A DNA stretch of 64,000 nt, taken from assembly GCA_003194525.1 (NCBI GenBank), contig NBIV01000144.1, forward strand, positions 124,001 to 188,000. The letters are read 5' to 3'. The first letter of the stretch is position 1; every line of letters begins with the position of its first letter. Under the pieces are notes generated by a model. It saw only the letters and a list, made by a program, of their open reading frames with translations. It had not been told where the DNA came from and ran no database searches. Origin of the DNA: Gracilariopsis chorda (lineage: Eukaryota > Rhodophyta > Florideophyceae > Gracilariales > Gracilariaceae). Of the stretch, positions 1 through 9,780 are shown piece by piece. The translations under genes were made by a program, and so were the position numbers.

Positions 1-2112
1 CGTTGCCGCATTGCACGGCCATCGGTCGACACGCACCGTCTCTGACACGTGGATGCCTTTGGCGCAGTGGCGGCGGAACCACCGCCCACAATGTGCACCA
101 CACTGGCCGCGCGCCACTCCGGTCCACAAAGCGCTTTCGTCTTTTTCCCGTGTCCCGCCCTTGAACTCCATTCTTCTGTTCCTTTGTGCCTCCTCCATAT
201 CTCCCCACATCCATCTTTCCACCCCCCACCTGACCCACCCCACCTCCATTTCCTCTCTTCTGCTGCCCATGGCTTCGGCCGTCTCCTTCGCTGCCTCCAT
301 CGCCGTGGCAGACCCGCCGCGCCAACGCCCTACCAACGATCCACATCTCACCGTCTGCGATCCGCTTCCCCCGCATCGCATTCGCTCTGCCCTCCTCCTC
401 CGCCTTTCTGACCGATAACCTGCACCACCTTCTAAGTCGTGTACAAGCATCTGTGTCGAAAGACGCGGCGAGAGGCCAACGCCCAGGCCGTAATTCTGCA
501 AACAATTCGAACCATACCCCTCCCTCCTCACGACTGGCATCTCATTCTTCGACAAAGAAACCAGTTCATCGTCAATAGGTCTGGCTTGTGTACGCCGTCA
601 CCCGCAAGAGCAAACAGATTTTCCACAGCGACTAGCACTCGTCTCTCTCTACGTCAACATCAGACAACTCCGAACTTAGGCTGTGCCTGTGCTTGGTCTT
701 GTGTTATCACATGGCTGTGCCTTGTAATAATGTGATAAAGCTCGTAAAAGTGGGCTGTTCCTACCGAATGTGCTCTGTTACACATTGTGCAAGACTGGTT
801 AACTTGGTAGGGTTGTATCCTCGCAAGTAAACCAAAGATGAGAGGAAACACTTCTCATGAGAGTCAATTTGTGCATGGAAACGTGGTCTGTGATTGCGCT
901 TGAGAACTTTCTCCTTGTTTATGGGCGCAAGTCGTGTACATTGGTACAATGTGGTGGAGCTTATCAAAGTTCCTTCTCAATCTCTCAGCATCGAAAGCTA
1001 CCGGAGAGCTACTTTTCAAGAATGAAAATTTATGACTACGCCGTTACACCGGACGTAACTTCTGACACAAAATATTGTCTGTGAAGATGGATGTTCCTTA
1101 CCCCCACCCTGCATCATCCTTGTTAATTTCACGAACTCGTTTTCTCAGGAGCAGTAGAACTGTACAAAACTTCTGTGCGCAGACTCACATGTATAATACA
1201 TATCTGGCTCGTGGTGTTTATTCCAGAATTTGCCAATGTTTCCTCGACTTGAGGTAAGGCATAAAACGGGAAAGGCAGATTTCATCTACCCCGTTCGTGC
1301 CACCCAGACCATCCAGTGACATCTCACCCTCTTTTCCTCCTTACGTTTTGAGAGAAAGTGTGGTAAGCTCCGGTTGGGGCGCATGTGTGCTGTAGATCTC
1401 AGCTTAGTTCCAGACAACCTCATAAACCGATTCCGATCTTGGTACAGGCGGTGTGTTCGCTTCTTGAACTCCCTGGTCTCCGTCACAGACCCACCGGGAT
1501 TCCGCCAAACTTTCCGTGGGAATCTCTACGATCCGTCTGGTAAAAGGCTGGTAGGATCTGCGAGGTTGCATTTGCCTCTTCTCTTCTGTTTTGCACAGAC
1601 AACAGGAAGTCATTTTCCAATGCTACCACCTACGTCTTCGGGCTGTCGGTGTGCTGAGTGCTGGGGATAGTTTACAAAAATTCTTTGTGCGTGGAGAGGA
1701 TCCCTCTGGTGATCGCGTGGACAAGTTTAACAACCTCCCTAGTCGTTAAGCACTTTGAACTCACAGCCAAACACATGGTGTTAGAGTTAAAGAGCTGGCC
1801 ACTCATTGTGCCTTTTCGAACATGCCAAAGCGAATACAACCCCTGACATATCATTCTTCGACAATGCAATCAGAAATTTTACTACAGTTTCCTCTGGTAC
1901 CTGATGTGTGAATAACCAAAACTCCCGTATGCTCTGTGCTTCCTTCCACACATGTTACATCTGTAGAACTTTTCAAATACAGAGCTTCACCATTCAATAA
2001 AAACTGCTAACCAGCAACATCCATTCTCGTTTTACTTTTCTGAAGCTGTTGCTTCATGACATGAAAAGGTTGGAGTACAGAAAAGTAGTACCAATATCTT
2101 AAATTCAGTGAT
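1..2112. other. Region without a supported gene
   Basis: No reading frame here resembles a known family. Positions 130-420 on the plus strand are strongly pyrimidine-rich, like the leader just before the XRN1 start in this window. An ATG at 269 opens a short Ala/Ser-rich frame of about 50 codons that stops at 418, so this could be the 5' end of a spliced gene, but no convincing donor or second exon is seen. The rest (420-2112) is mixed sequence with many stops in all frames. An AATAAA lies near 1997 on the plus strand but cannot be assigned to a gene. Confidence 0.5.
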
Positions 2113-2943
2113 TCAACGTTTGTTGAATCGCTGCTTTCCTGTTGTGAAGAACGTGCTGAGTGGGACAGGCTTATCTTCACTATCATACCTGGCATGATAA
2201 CACGATAAGGCTTCTGTCCAACTGCTGCTGTCAACTTCAAATATACCGAGCCCACCATGTGCCTGTGTAACAAGTGTGACAAGCCTCTTATACTTATAAA
2301 ACGCAGCTTTCTGACCAGATTGCTTCCATCGCAAATCTGAATATCCTACAATCATCTTCTTACGCTGCTTCGCGGTGTCGAACAAGAAAATGGGGTGAAA
2401 TCGACCACGATCGCCCTTTCTCCACAACTGTACAACTTCTTCAATACGTTTCGGAAGCCCCGGTATAAACTGCAAAATAGGTGTCCTGAAACAAGTGTTC
2501 GATTGCATATTCTGTTTTCGACGAAGATGCTTGTCAATCTCTTTCATAGGCTTTGTAACCATTGCTGACCTCTCACATGCAAACGTGTGTTTATTGCAAG
2601 TACACTCATCACGCGGTACAGGCTCTATGGCATTACCAACGGATACCTTCTTACAAAGTAAATCATTGCTTGCCACAGTTGTCGCACGGAGTTTGTCATT
2701 ACCCTTTCGGTGACACAAAAGGAACATTCTCCATAACAAAGACTCTTCCAAAACCTCCAAGTGTTGTAGTTTTTGCCTTAAAGTTTTCCGATCCAACGGA
2801 TTTGATAGCTGTAGATGCCGCTCAGTTTGGCGTTTAGTGGCATTCAACAAACTCTTCATTTCCGACGTTATAACTGAGAACTTTTTTGGCTCAACGAGAT
2901 ATATCTGAGGAGGTATTTTCAGTCCAACTGTAGTGCAATACAT
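2113..2943 (-). CDS. GCR1_C-like DNA-binding protein, Crypton-associated
   Basis: This is a 276-aa protein starting at an ATG (2941-2943). Its C-terminal half (about residues 170-235) has the pattern of the fungal GCR1_C DNA-binding domain: a VVQLWRKGDRG segment, a proline-centred middle part, then WKQSGQKAAFYKYKRLV, which matches the W..-(x)n-R/K-x-x-I/L layout of that family. A cysteine pair with histidine (CTCNKHTFAC, near residue 115) may bind a metal. The N-terminal third is predicted helical and gives no family signal. GCR1_C domains are known from Gcr1-type regulators and from Crypton transposons, where the domain accompanies a tyrosine recombinase. Here the recombinase is the next gene, 1.3 kb away and divergent, so a role as the DNA-binding partner of that recombinase is inferred. 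The reading frame is intact. Domain call is by eye and moderate in certainty. Confidence 0.6.
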   Translation of the reverse strand: MYCTTVGLKIPPQIYLVEPKKFSVITSEMKSLLNATKRQTERHLQLSNPLDRKTLRQKLQHLEVLEESLLWRMFLLCHRKGNDKLRATTVASNDLLCKKVSVGNAIEPVPRDECTCNKHTFACERSAMVTKPMKEIDKHLRRKQNMQSNTCFRTPILQFIPGLPKRIEEVVQLWRKGDRGRFHPIFLFDTAKQRKKMIVGYSDLRWKQSGQKAAFYKYKRLVTLVTQAHGGLGIFEVDSSSWTEALSCYHARYDSEDKPVPLSTFFTTGKQRFNKR

Positions 2944-4239
2944 TCCCGCGTACGGGCGATGGTGAAACTCATATCTGAGGTGTACTCGGTGCGAGCGATG
3001 AAGCGGGATGCATGAATTTTAGCCCCCGTTTACCGGGCTAATTAGCGGTCGGGTTACCCAGGGTGGTTATGGGAACATTCATATTTTGTGGTACTTGCCT
3101 GGCAAGGGTGGTGGACACGTGGCTACAGCCCCGGCCAGGAGGCCCAAAACGGCTACTTATTTTAGTATAGTTTAGGGGTTAATTTTACTTAGGCTAGTGC
3201 ACTACCTACTGTACTGCACTGAGCTAGTACTTGAGCGTCGGCCGCACGGCGGCGAGCTCACCAAGAAAAGTAACAAGAGTTCGGCTCTGACTCTATTCGC
3301 CATGCGAAGTGTCTAACTCCTCGCGGAGGTACACCGCTTGCCCGATAGTTTCACCCGACTCGCACCACCGAGGAGACCGTGCTCGTCGTACCCAGTGGGT
3401 TGTGACCACTCGTGGTATTCGTTGTTGTCGTGTGACCGCCCGTACAGGTCCTATCTCCGCCCCAGTTTTGGGTATTGATATTACCGACGTGTGTCGTGAG
3501 ACCGTGAGACCATCCCTTCCCCTCATATCCCCTAACCGCCGCGCGGTGCGTGTTCGTGTGTGTGTATCGGCACCCCCCCTCCGGGGTCTGTTCCCGCTTT
3601 CCGCACGCCCCCGTCGGGTGGTCCCTTTCCCTCTTTTGTTCCACTGTTCGCAGGCTACTTCCGGACCAGCCGTGGTTCCGACCCGTTCTAACCCCTAAAC
3701 CTCCGAGGTACATCCAGGCTCCCGACGGAGTTACACCCGTCATACGGGACACGGAGGGCTCTACCCAGCTGGGCCTACCTCTCCAAGAGAGCAAGGCTTC
3801 GAGCTGCCTTGGGTGCCTTTCCCACACCGGGATTGCACCACACCAACACCAGTTCCTCCTCCTTGCTGTGGACGAATAGGACCTTTTCGTTCCATTTATG
3901 CCTAGTGTTATGCCTTGACCACGTTTACACATCAACAGGATTTGAAGCAAAACTTCCACTCTCCCCCTCGCAGATCGGGAGGCCAAGAAAACTCCACAGA
4001 TAGAGAGAATAGATTGTGTTTGGTGTTCTGCGGGATCACGACCTGCAAAAATATTTCTGTGAGTGTACAGCTGTCAATCTGGCTAGCTCTGAGCAGGACT
4101 AGTATTCAAGTATTTTAAGTGTTACCTCACTGCCAGGACTTGTTCTTCACGGCAGGATAATCTCGTGACCTACAATCGTTTTATATCACAAGCCATTAAG
4201 AACGACTAATCAGTCACTGGATCAAGGAACAGCCGGGAA
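2944..4239. other. GC-richer spacer between the divergent Crypton-type genes
   Basis: This 1.3-kb stretch separates the two divergent genes and should hold both promoters. From about 3015 to 3880 it is clearly richer in G+C than the AT-rich coding regions on either side and contains short overlapping frames on both strands (largest 211 codons on the minus strand), none resembling a protein family. The composition, with a TA-rich patch at 3155-3230 (TTTTAGTATAGTTTAG) followed by a GC-rich 650 bp, resembles the organisation of the gypsy LTR found later in the window, so an old solo LTR is possible. I could not find matching TG/CA ends with a target duplication, so that is unproven. Confidence 0.35.
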
Positions 4240-5415
4240 ATGGCAAATCTTGAAGCACCGTCAGAAGAACTGCGTTCGGTTTCAGAAATAATCAATAAGT
4301 CATACAGCGATTCTACGATTTCAAACAGGGAAAGAGCCGAACGCCTCTTTCTTGCATTTGCCAGAAAGCACAATGCACGCGATCCGCATGCGGTGTCCCA
4401 GAACTCTCCTGTCTTACTCATGAATTTTCTCGTGAACCACTGTAGATATAACACTAAGACTGCACTGAAGATTGATACTTTCGGCGGGTATGTGCAAGGG
4501 TTGAGGCTTATGTATGAAAAGTATGGCCATGATGGAACTTGGTTTAGTGATGCGTCGAGTGGAGTTACAAAAGGAAATCCACTAACTGGAAATCCTGATT
4601 TTGATCGGTTTCGTCGAGCATACAAAGTAAACCTTGCGAAGTATGGAGGGGTAAAGATTCGAGCAAGACCAATAACTGTTGAAATTGTGTGTGACCACGC
4701 CGAGAAGTTCTGGTTCGGATCAAACAGTATGAAACTAATGGACATTGCACTGCATTCAATATTTGTCCTAGGTTTGTATCTTGGTCTTCGCTTTGACGAA
4801 ATTACTAAGTTGCAGATGAAGAACGTCTCAATTGGAAGACAGTCAGCCACACTATCTTTATGTTGCGCTATTAAGAACTCAACAATAGAGAGAGTCTATG
4901 AGATATCTGACTGGGACGGTAACACACCTCTTTCCCACTCCCTCTTCCTGGATCCTTTCATTGCCCTTTATTCTTGGATATCCGCACGTGGAAATGATGA
5001 CGGAGCTCTTTTCCCGGACGTTGTACAAACGCAAGCTGGAGAGAGATTGGTATTTGAACGCGCACTAAGTAGTAACAAGTTTGTTTCTTTCATGCGAGAC
5101 CGTCTGTCTTCAATTGGAATCGGAAAAGCTGATGTTCACGCGTACACAGGACACTCGATAAAACGAGGATGTGTGCAACTTCATAGAATGTTGGGGTATA
5201 TGGATGAGTTTATTACGCGTAAGCTGGGTATGGTTGGACCTAACGCTTACTCAAATTATTGTGCTGCGTACAATAACGATGCACCTCGTGAGCTACCGCG
5301 ATTTCACAGTGTATCGCATATGATTGAGCATGCCCGATCTATTTCAAGAAACACAAACTGGTTGACGGATCCGGAAGCTTATGAACAATTCGAGAAAGAA
5401 GTGTGGGGAGAATAG
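4240..5415 (+). CDS. Crypton-type tyrosine recombinase
   Basis: This 391-aa protein starts at an ATG preceded by an in-frame stop-rich leader. Residues 15-130 form a helical core-binding region (SYSDSTISNRERAERLFLAF and a paired helix near 58-95), as in tyrosine recombinases. The catalytic half shows arginine I in LGLRFDEI (R184), a box II TGHSIKRG (H305), and candidate nucleophiles Y337, Y340 and Y344 in the NAYSNYCAAYN segment. The usual HxxR of box II reads H-S-I-K followed by R309, so lysine sits where arginine II is normal. Eukaryotic Cryptons encode such a recombinase, excise as circles and integrate without transposase-type inverted repeats. The frame is intact, suggesting recent activity. 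The divergent GCR1_C-like gene upstream supports the Crypton assignment. A host-domesticated recombinase remains possible. Confidence 0.8.
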   Translation: MANLEAPSEELRSVSEIINKSYSDSTISNRERAERLFLAFARKHNARDPHAVSQNSPVLLMNFLVNHCRYNTKTALKIDTFGGYVQGLRLMYEKYGHDGTWFSDASSGVTKGNPLTGNPDFDRFRRAYKVNLAKYGGVKIRARPITVEIVCDHAEKFWFGSNSMKLMDIALHSIFVLGLYLGLRFDEITKLQMKNVSIGRQSATLSLCCAIKNSTIERVYEISDWDGNTPLSHSLFLDPFIALYSWISARGNDDGALFPDVVQTQAGERLVFERALSSNKFVSFMRDRLSSIGIGKADVHAYTGHSIKRGCVQLHRMLGYMDEFITRKLGMVGPNAYSNYCAAYNNDAPRELPRFHSVSHMIEHARSISRNTNWLTDPEAYEQFEKEVWGE

Positions 5416-5434
5416 AATGATAAACAAGTATTGT

Positions 5435-5440
5435 AATAAA
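5435..5440 (+). terminator. Polyadenylation signal of the recombinase gene
   Basis: An AATAAA hexamer lies 19 bases past the recombinase stop codon, the usual spacing for 3'-end formation on a short transcript. No alternative hexamer is closer. Confidence 0.5.
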
Positions 5441-5662
5441 TGTAGTATACGTCCTTATGTTGCGGAAACTGTATCTGCGGGGTACTATACTCAACGAAGA
5501 CAGGAGGAGGAAAGACCGGTTCTTCTCACTACATGCTCCAGGTAAATCCAGTGCCTTCCTTACAATCTACTTGTAGCGTGGTCGTAATGTACTTCATCTA
5601 AGAACCATCAAGGCAGTGGCTGCAGTTACAGCTACAGTCTCCGAGTAATACTTTATCCTTGC

Positions 5663-6640
5663 CCAATCCAAGCCCGCCACTGCTGCACTGAGAACCATCG
5701 TGGGGTCAACCCACGAGTCTTCTCATGTCCATGGCACAGCCACGGATGCAGCAGCATCGGAAAGGCTGCGTTCCCTGGACTAGTTTGGGAACGCAGCTTC
5801 CTTTATGGCACAACCAGTCCCGGTACTGCCGTACAGGGAACAATCGTGGGAACATCCCACGATTGTTCTCATGTCCACAGCACAGCCGTGTATGCAGCAG
5901 CATCGGAAAGGCTGCGTTCCCTGGACCAGCCTGGGCAAGCAGCTTCTTTTATGGCACAGCCAATCCCGCCACTGCTGCAGAGAGAACAATCGTGGGAACA
6001 TCCCACGATTGTTCTCATGTCTACGGCACAGCCATGGACGCAGCAGTATCGGAGAGGCTGCGTTCTCTGAAGTAGCCTGGGAACGCAGCTTCTTATATGG
6101 CATAGCCAAATATGGCACTGCTGCACAGAGAACAATCGTGGGAACGTCCCACGATGTTTTTCATGTCAACGCCACAGCCATGGACGCAGCAGCATCGAAG
6201 AGGCTGCATTCCCTGGACTAGCCTAGGAACGCAGCTTCTTTTATGGCACAGCCAATCCCGCCACTGCCGCACAGAGAACAATCGTGGGAACAGCCCACGA
6301 TTGTTCTCATTTCCACGGCACAGCCATGAACGGGGCAGCATCAAGGAGCCTGAGTTCCCTGGACTAGCTTGGGAACGGAGCTCCTTATATGGGACAGCCA
6401 ATCCCGCCACTACTGCACAGAGAACAATCGTGGGAACATCCCACGATTGTTCTTATGTCCACAGCACAGCCGTGCATGCAGCATCATCGGAAAGGCTGCG
6501 TTCCCTGGACCAGCCTGGGAAAGCAGCTTCTTTTACGGCACAGCCAATCCCGCCACTGCTGCAGAGAGAACAATCGTGGGAACATCCAACGATTGTTCTC
6601 ATGTCTACGGCACAGCCATGGACGCAGCAGCAATGGAAAC
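5663..6640. repeat. 146-bp tandem satellite with two palindromes per monomer
   Basis: The array holds about 6.7 monomers. The core GAACAATCGTGGGA-ACA-TCCCACGATTGTTC (14-bp perfect arms) begins at 5838, 5984, 6130, 6276, 6422 and 6568, exactly 146 bases apart each time, with a diverged copy at 5692. Each monomer also has a second inverted repeat, best preserved at 5765-5775 / 5787-5797 (GCTGCGTTCCC and GGGAACGCAGC, 11-bp spacer). Arms in neighbouring monomers carry single substitutions but remain mostly complementary. All long frames here (up to 186 codons in several frames on both strands) are by-products of the repetition and are not genes. The array starts about 250 bp downstream of the recombinase gene and is followed by AT-rich DNA. 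Confidence 0.95.
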
Positions 6641-7733
6641 GCGACCTTCTTTTTGATAGTCTTAGAATTTAGCATGTTGTTAGCACTGAAGTTTTCAGTA
6701 ATGCTGAACAAAGTCCCATGTTGAAAGGAATTCATTGCTTCCTTGTTGAACAATCACAAATAAAAGAAGCTGGGCTACGAAACATGTTTGGTGATAGAAA
6801 TGCAGATCATTCGTATTTTGATATTTTTGTGCTTTGTGCAAGGTTCCGCGCAACGAAGAAACTTGTGAACATGGCTTTATTTACATGAAAACTTAACACA
6901 GCAGCCAGCACCAAACATTTTTAGTCTTATAAAACTCCCCAGAATGCACATATGTACATTACATCGAAATATCCAAACTGGGAGTCAAAACGTGAACCTG
7001 GGTCTCAGTTTATGATGCTGATGGCCAAAAATTGTTTGACGTAGTATCATGAATTTGCTTTACTTAAGCATTCAAATTTAAATTTGTTTTGTGTAATTGA
7101 TTCTGTAGCAGCGACTGAGATGTAACCGATTTGAGTACAAAGCTAGAAAAAGATTCTACTGTTGTCACGGATGTTGTACGCAAAAGTTAAAATAAGTGCT
7201 GGTTCAGACTGTTGATTATGTACTGAGAAGAATGTTGTGTTACACTTACGAGAACATGTTTAAAGAAGTTAAATGTTAGTGAAGATTTTTCAGGTTTAAG
7301 CTTCGATATTATGAAGTGCAAGTATTCGTAAATGATTCAGAATTGCTCATACCAATCCACATAAGAACTGAGCGTTGCTTGATACATGGATAGCAGCAAG
7401 TCTGGCTTGGCCTTTTCCGTAATCTTGCAATCAGCTCTTATTGGGGTACAGAAAAGGGTACTGTATTGGATTTTGAGGTTCTGCTAATAATTGATTTCGT
7501 CATGTGAACCCCGATCTGTACCTATTTACGGGTAGTTACGTGTAAAACTGGTACAGACAAGAGTTATATGTTCAATCTGGTACAGACAAGTTTTATTTGT
7601 TCAACGTGACACAAGCGAGAAAGAGAAGTCAAAGGATGTGAGCAAGTGATACTGAACTGCATTTATTTTCTATTTTTCTCAATTTTTACCTGTCAAACGT
7701 GTTTTTTTTGCGTGTTAGGTAGCCTTCGGGGGC
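6641..7733. other. AT-rich region without genes
   Basis: The sequence changes abruptly from the GC-balanced satellite to AT-rich DNA with frequent stops in all frames. A near-duplicated 20-nt phrase (TGGTACAGACAAG) occurs twice at about 7549-7590. Nothing else is recognised. Confidence 0.6.
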
Positions 7734-7854
7734 TTGATGTCTGTTCTGTGCCCTTGTAAGCTAAGAAGCGTGACGAAAGTTTTGTAGGCCGCTTCGCGGC
7801 CTACAAAACTTTCGTCACGCTTCTTAGCTTACAAGGGTACAGAACAGACATCAA
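7734..7854. repeat. Near-perfect long hairpin (59-bp arms)
   Basis: Positions 7734-7792 and 7796-7854 are inverted copies separated by only 3 bases (TTC). The sole deviation is a G opposite T at 7750, which would be a G-U wobble in RNA. The stem ends in TTGATGTCTG outward and GGCCGC next to the loop. It sits 62 bp upstream of the decayed MULE transposase. It could be a foldback element, a MITE, or a small-RNA-like precursor. The arms do not match the 240-bp terminal repeats of the intact MULE at 50381-58162. Confidence 0.95.
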
Positions 7855-7916
7855 TATACCATTGGCAATATCACTTACATATCAATCAAAGGTCACTTAC
7901 GTATCAGCCATACATC

Positions 7917-9780
7917 ATGCCTATGTCTTCTCACAATATCTGTTCTTTATCAAAACGATATATTGGATTGCTACTGGGACTGGAACGCGAATTGCTAGTC
8001 TGTAAGAGACATTGGCGGGAAGGATGTAAGGTCATTATGACTGTCACAAGTACTCAGGTCACACTGTATGATCAAGTAGATGAGTGGCACAATGCCAGTA
8101 CTTGGAGGTATTGTTGTGACATGTCCATAGCTTTTTATAACCATGATTCTGAAAAAGAGCTCTTACTAAATGCCTGCCTCCGGAGACCACAAAGCAAGCA
8201 TTGAAGATGCACAATGTGTTAAAGATGTCGTACAATGAAGTTCTGCTGTACTTAGAAGACAATTACTGTATTAAGATTGACCGGGAAGTCTAGCGACAGC
8301 ATTTGTAGTATATAAGGAACAAGAAAAATCCTCGTGATCAAGATTGCTTTCGCTTGTGCCATTCTTTATTTGAGCTACAGGAAGAGTACCCACGACATAA
8401 AACATTTTCTCAACAACCGGGACCAGCGCAATTCACTCTACCGCTTGGATGTCGGAACAGTGACGTGATGAATATAAGCGCTACGGAATTGGTCCTGGTG
8501 TTAGCATTGACTGCAGAACTGCAAATCGCTTCAGTTGTCCACTACTTTCAATCAATGGTCGAACTCCAACAGGGCTGGTATGTACCTTATTTATGGGGTT
8601 TGTTCCCTCAGAGACTGAAGATAGTTTTAAGTGGGTGCTGCAAAAGTTCAGATACACTATCCTAGTATCTCCAGGAATGGTTGTGGTGGACCAAAATGCC
8701 GCGAAGATTGGTGCAATCTGAACAGTCCTCCCAAACAATTTCATCACCCTTGACGACTGGCTCCTTAACAAAAACCAGTTAAAGAACGTTGCGGAGTGGG
8801 GCAGTAAGACATCAAGACCATCATGGTGGAGAGACATGTCTTCAGCTCTTCATGCAATCAGAAGAAGTGGAAGCATGGAATGTTTCTAGAGAAGGAGGGC
8901 AGCATTCGAACAGAAGTACTTCGTTTCGTTTAATATGGAGCTCCCACAATGGTACAAGTTGCTGTACTGGAACAACCCGTCGATGCTTGTATCTTATTAC
9001 AGAAGACTTTACATGCCGTACAGATTCCTCTTCCAAGGCACGGGATACTCTGAAGCTTCTAATTCCGTGTTGAAGCATCATATCCGATGGTGTAATGTTC
9101 CAATCTTCGAAGTCCCGAGAACGATGCTGAAACTAACGAGCAGAACAGTTCGAAAAAGAGAAAACAACTTAGAGAAAAAGAATTCTTTGCTCCATCGTCT
9201 TTCGCCATTCTGAATATGTATTCAACATGAAATACTAATACAGTTCTGCCAGCAACACTAAACATTCTGTTTTAAGAAGTTTCTAGAGATCATTGTAGTG
9301 CAGAAATTGCGATAGAGAGTTATCCATTCTTCAATAAACACGTCAGCGCGATACGACAGCGCTTACATGAGAACGCTTGGGCTTTCAGAAGAACGAGAGG
9401 TACGGATTGACGTCTTTGTGGTCGGGAAAACATCTCTCCCAAATGGTGACAGTACTTTGAATACGTTGGAAGTTTTCAGTTGCAGGTTATGGGATTAGAT
9501 AATAAACAGAGAGGTATGGAAAGCAGGATCAGGATATACATGCTGAAGACCTATAAACAACGCATTTCCTTGCCCGCATGTTGGTAGAGTAGGCAAAGTC
9601 TTTGTCGAGGAAGTTCGAAGGAATCTGGAGCTGCGGAATGCAATCAGATCACGTTTCGCATTGAAAGAGATGTTGCGAGACTATTGGGACGACAAAAAAA
9701 CCATTGTTTTTACACTTCGAAGAATCGCTTCGCTGCGGTCAGGTGTGAGATGGCGAGGAAAATATATGGGAAGCAACGAG
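7917..9780 (+). pseudogene. Decayed MULE transposase
   Basis: Translation in shifting frames follows the intact transposase at 52002-55550 in order. 7985-8170 resembles its FAR1-like finger (cysteines, then YNHDS). 8205-8330 matches the segment around its YLEDKYNQKI, reading YLEDNYCIKI. 8340-8390 reads NPRDQDCFRLCHSLFELQEE against NPRDLECVRLCDLLFSLSQE. Around 8685 a VVDQNAAKIGAI stretch corresponds to the second catalytic aspartate. 8750-8810 reads LDDWLLNKNQLKNVAEWG. The frame at 8935-9213 has RFLFQGTGYSEASNSV, which keeps the third catalytic glutamate. 9560-9760 matches the SWIM finger tail (FPCPH, then RNLELRN). Several stops and frameshifts show it is dead. It represents a different, older subfamily in the opposite orientation, and no terminal repeats were identified. 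Confidence 0.85.

Noticed and set aside
11-418. Two overlapping plus-strand frames of 120-135 codons
   Set aside because: Pyrimidine-rich composition, Pro/Ser/His-rich low-complexity translation and no family pattern; only an ATG at 269 might be a real first exon, which cannot be supported without a second exon.
5706-6753. Many frames of 65-186 codons on both strands
   Set aside because: They arise because the 146-bp satellite period is not a multiple of three and has few stops; the translations are permutations of the same repeat.
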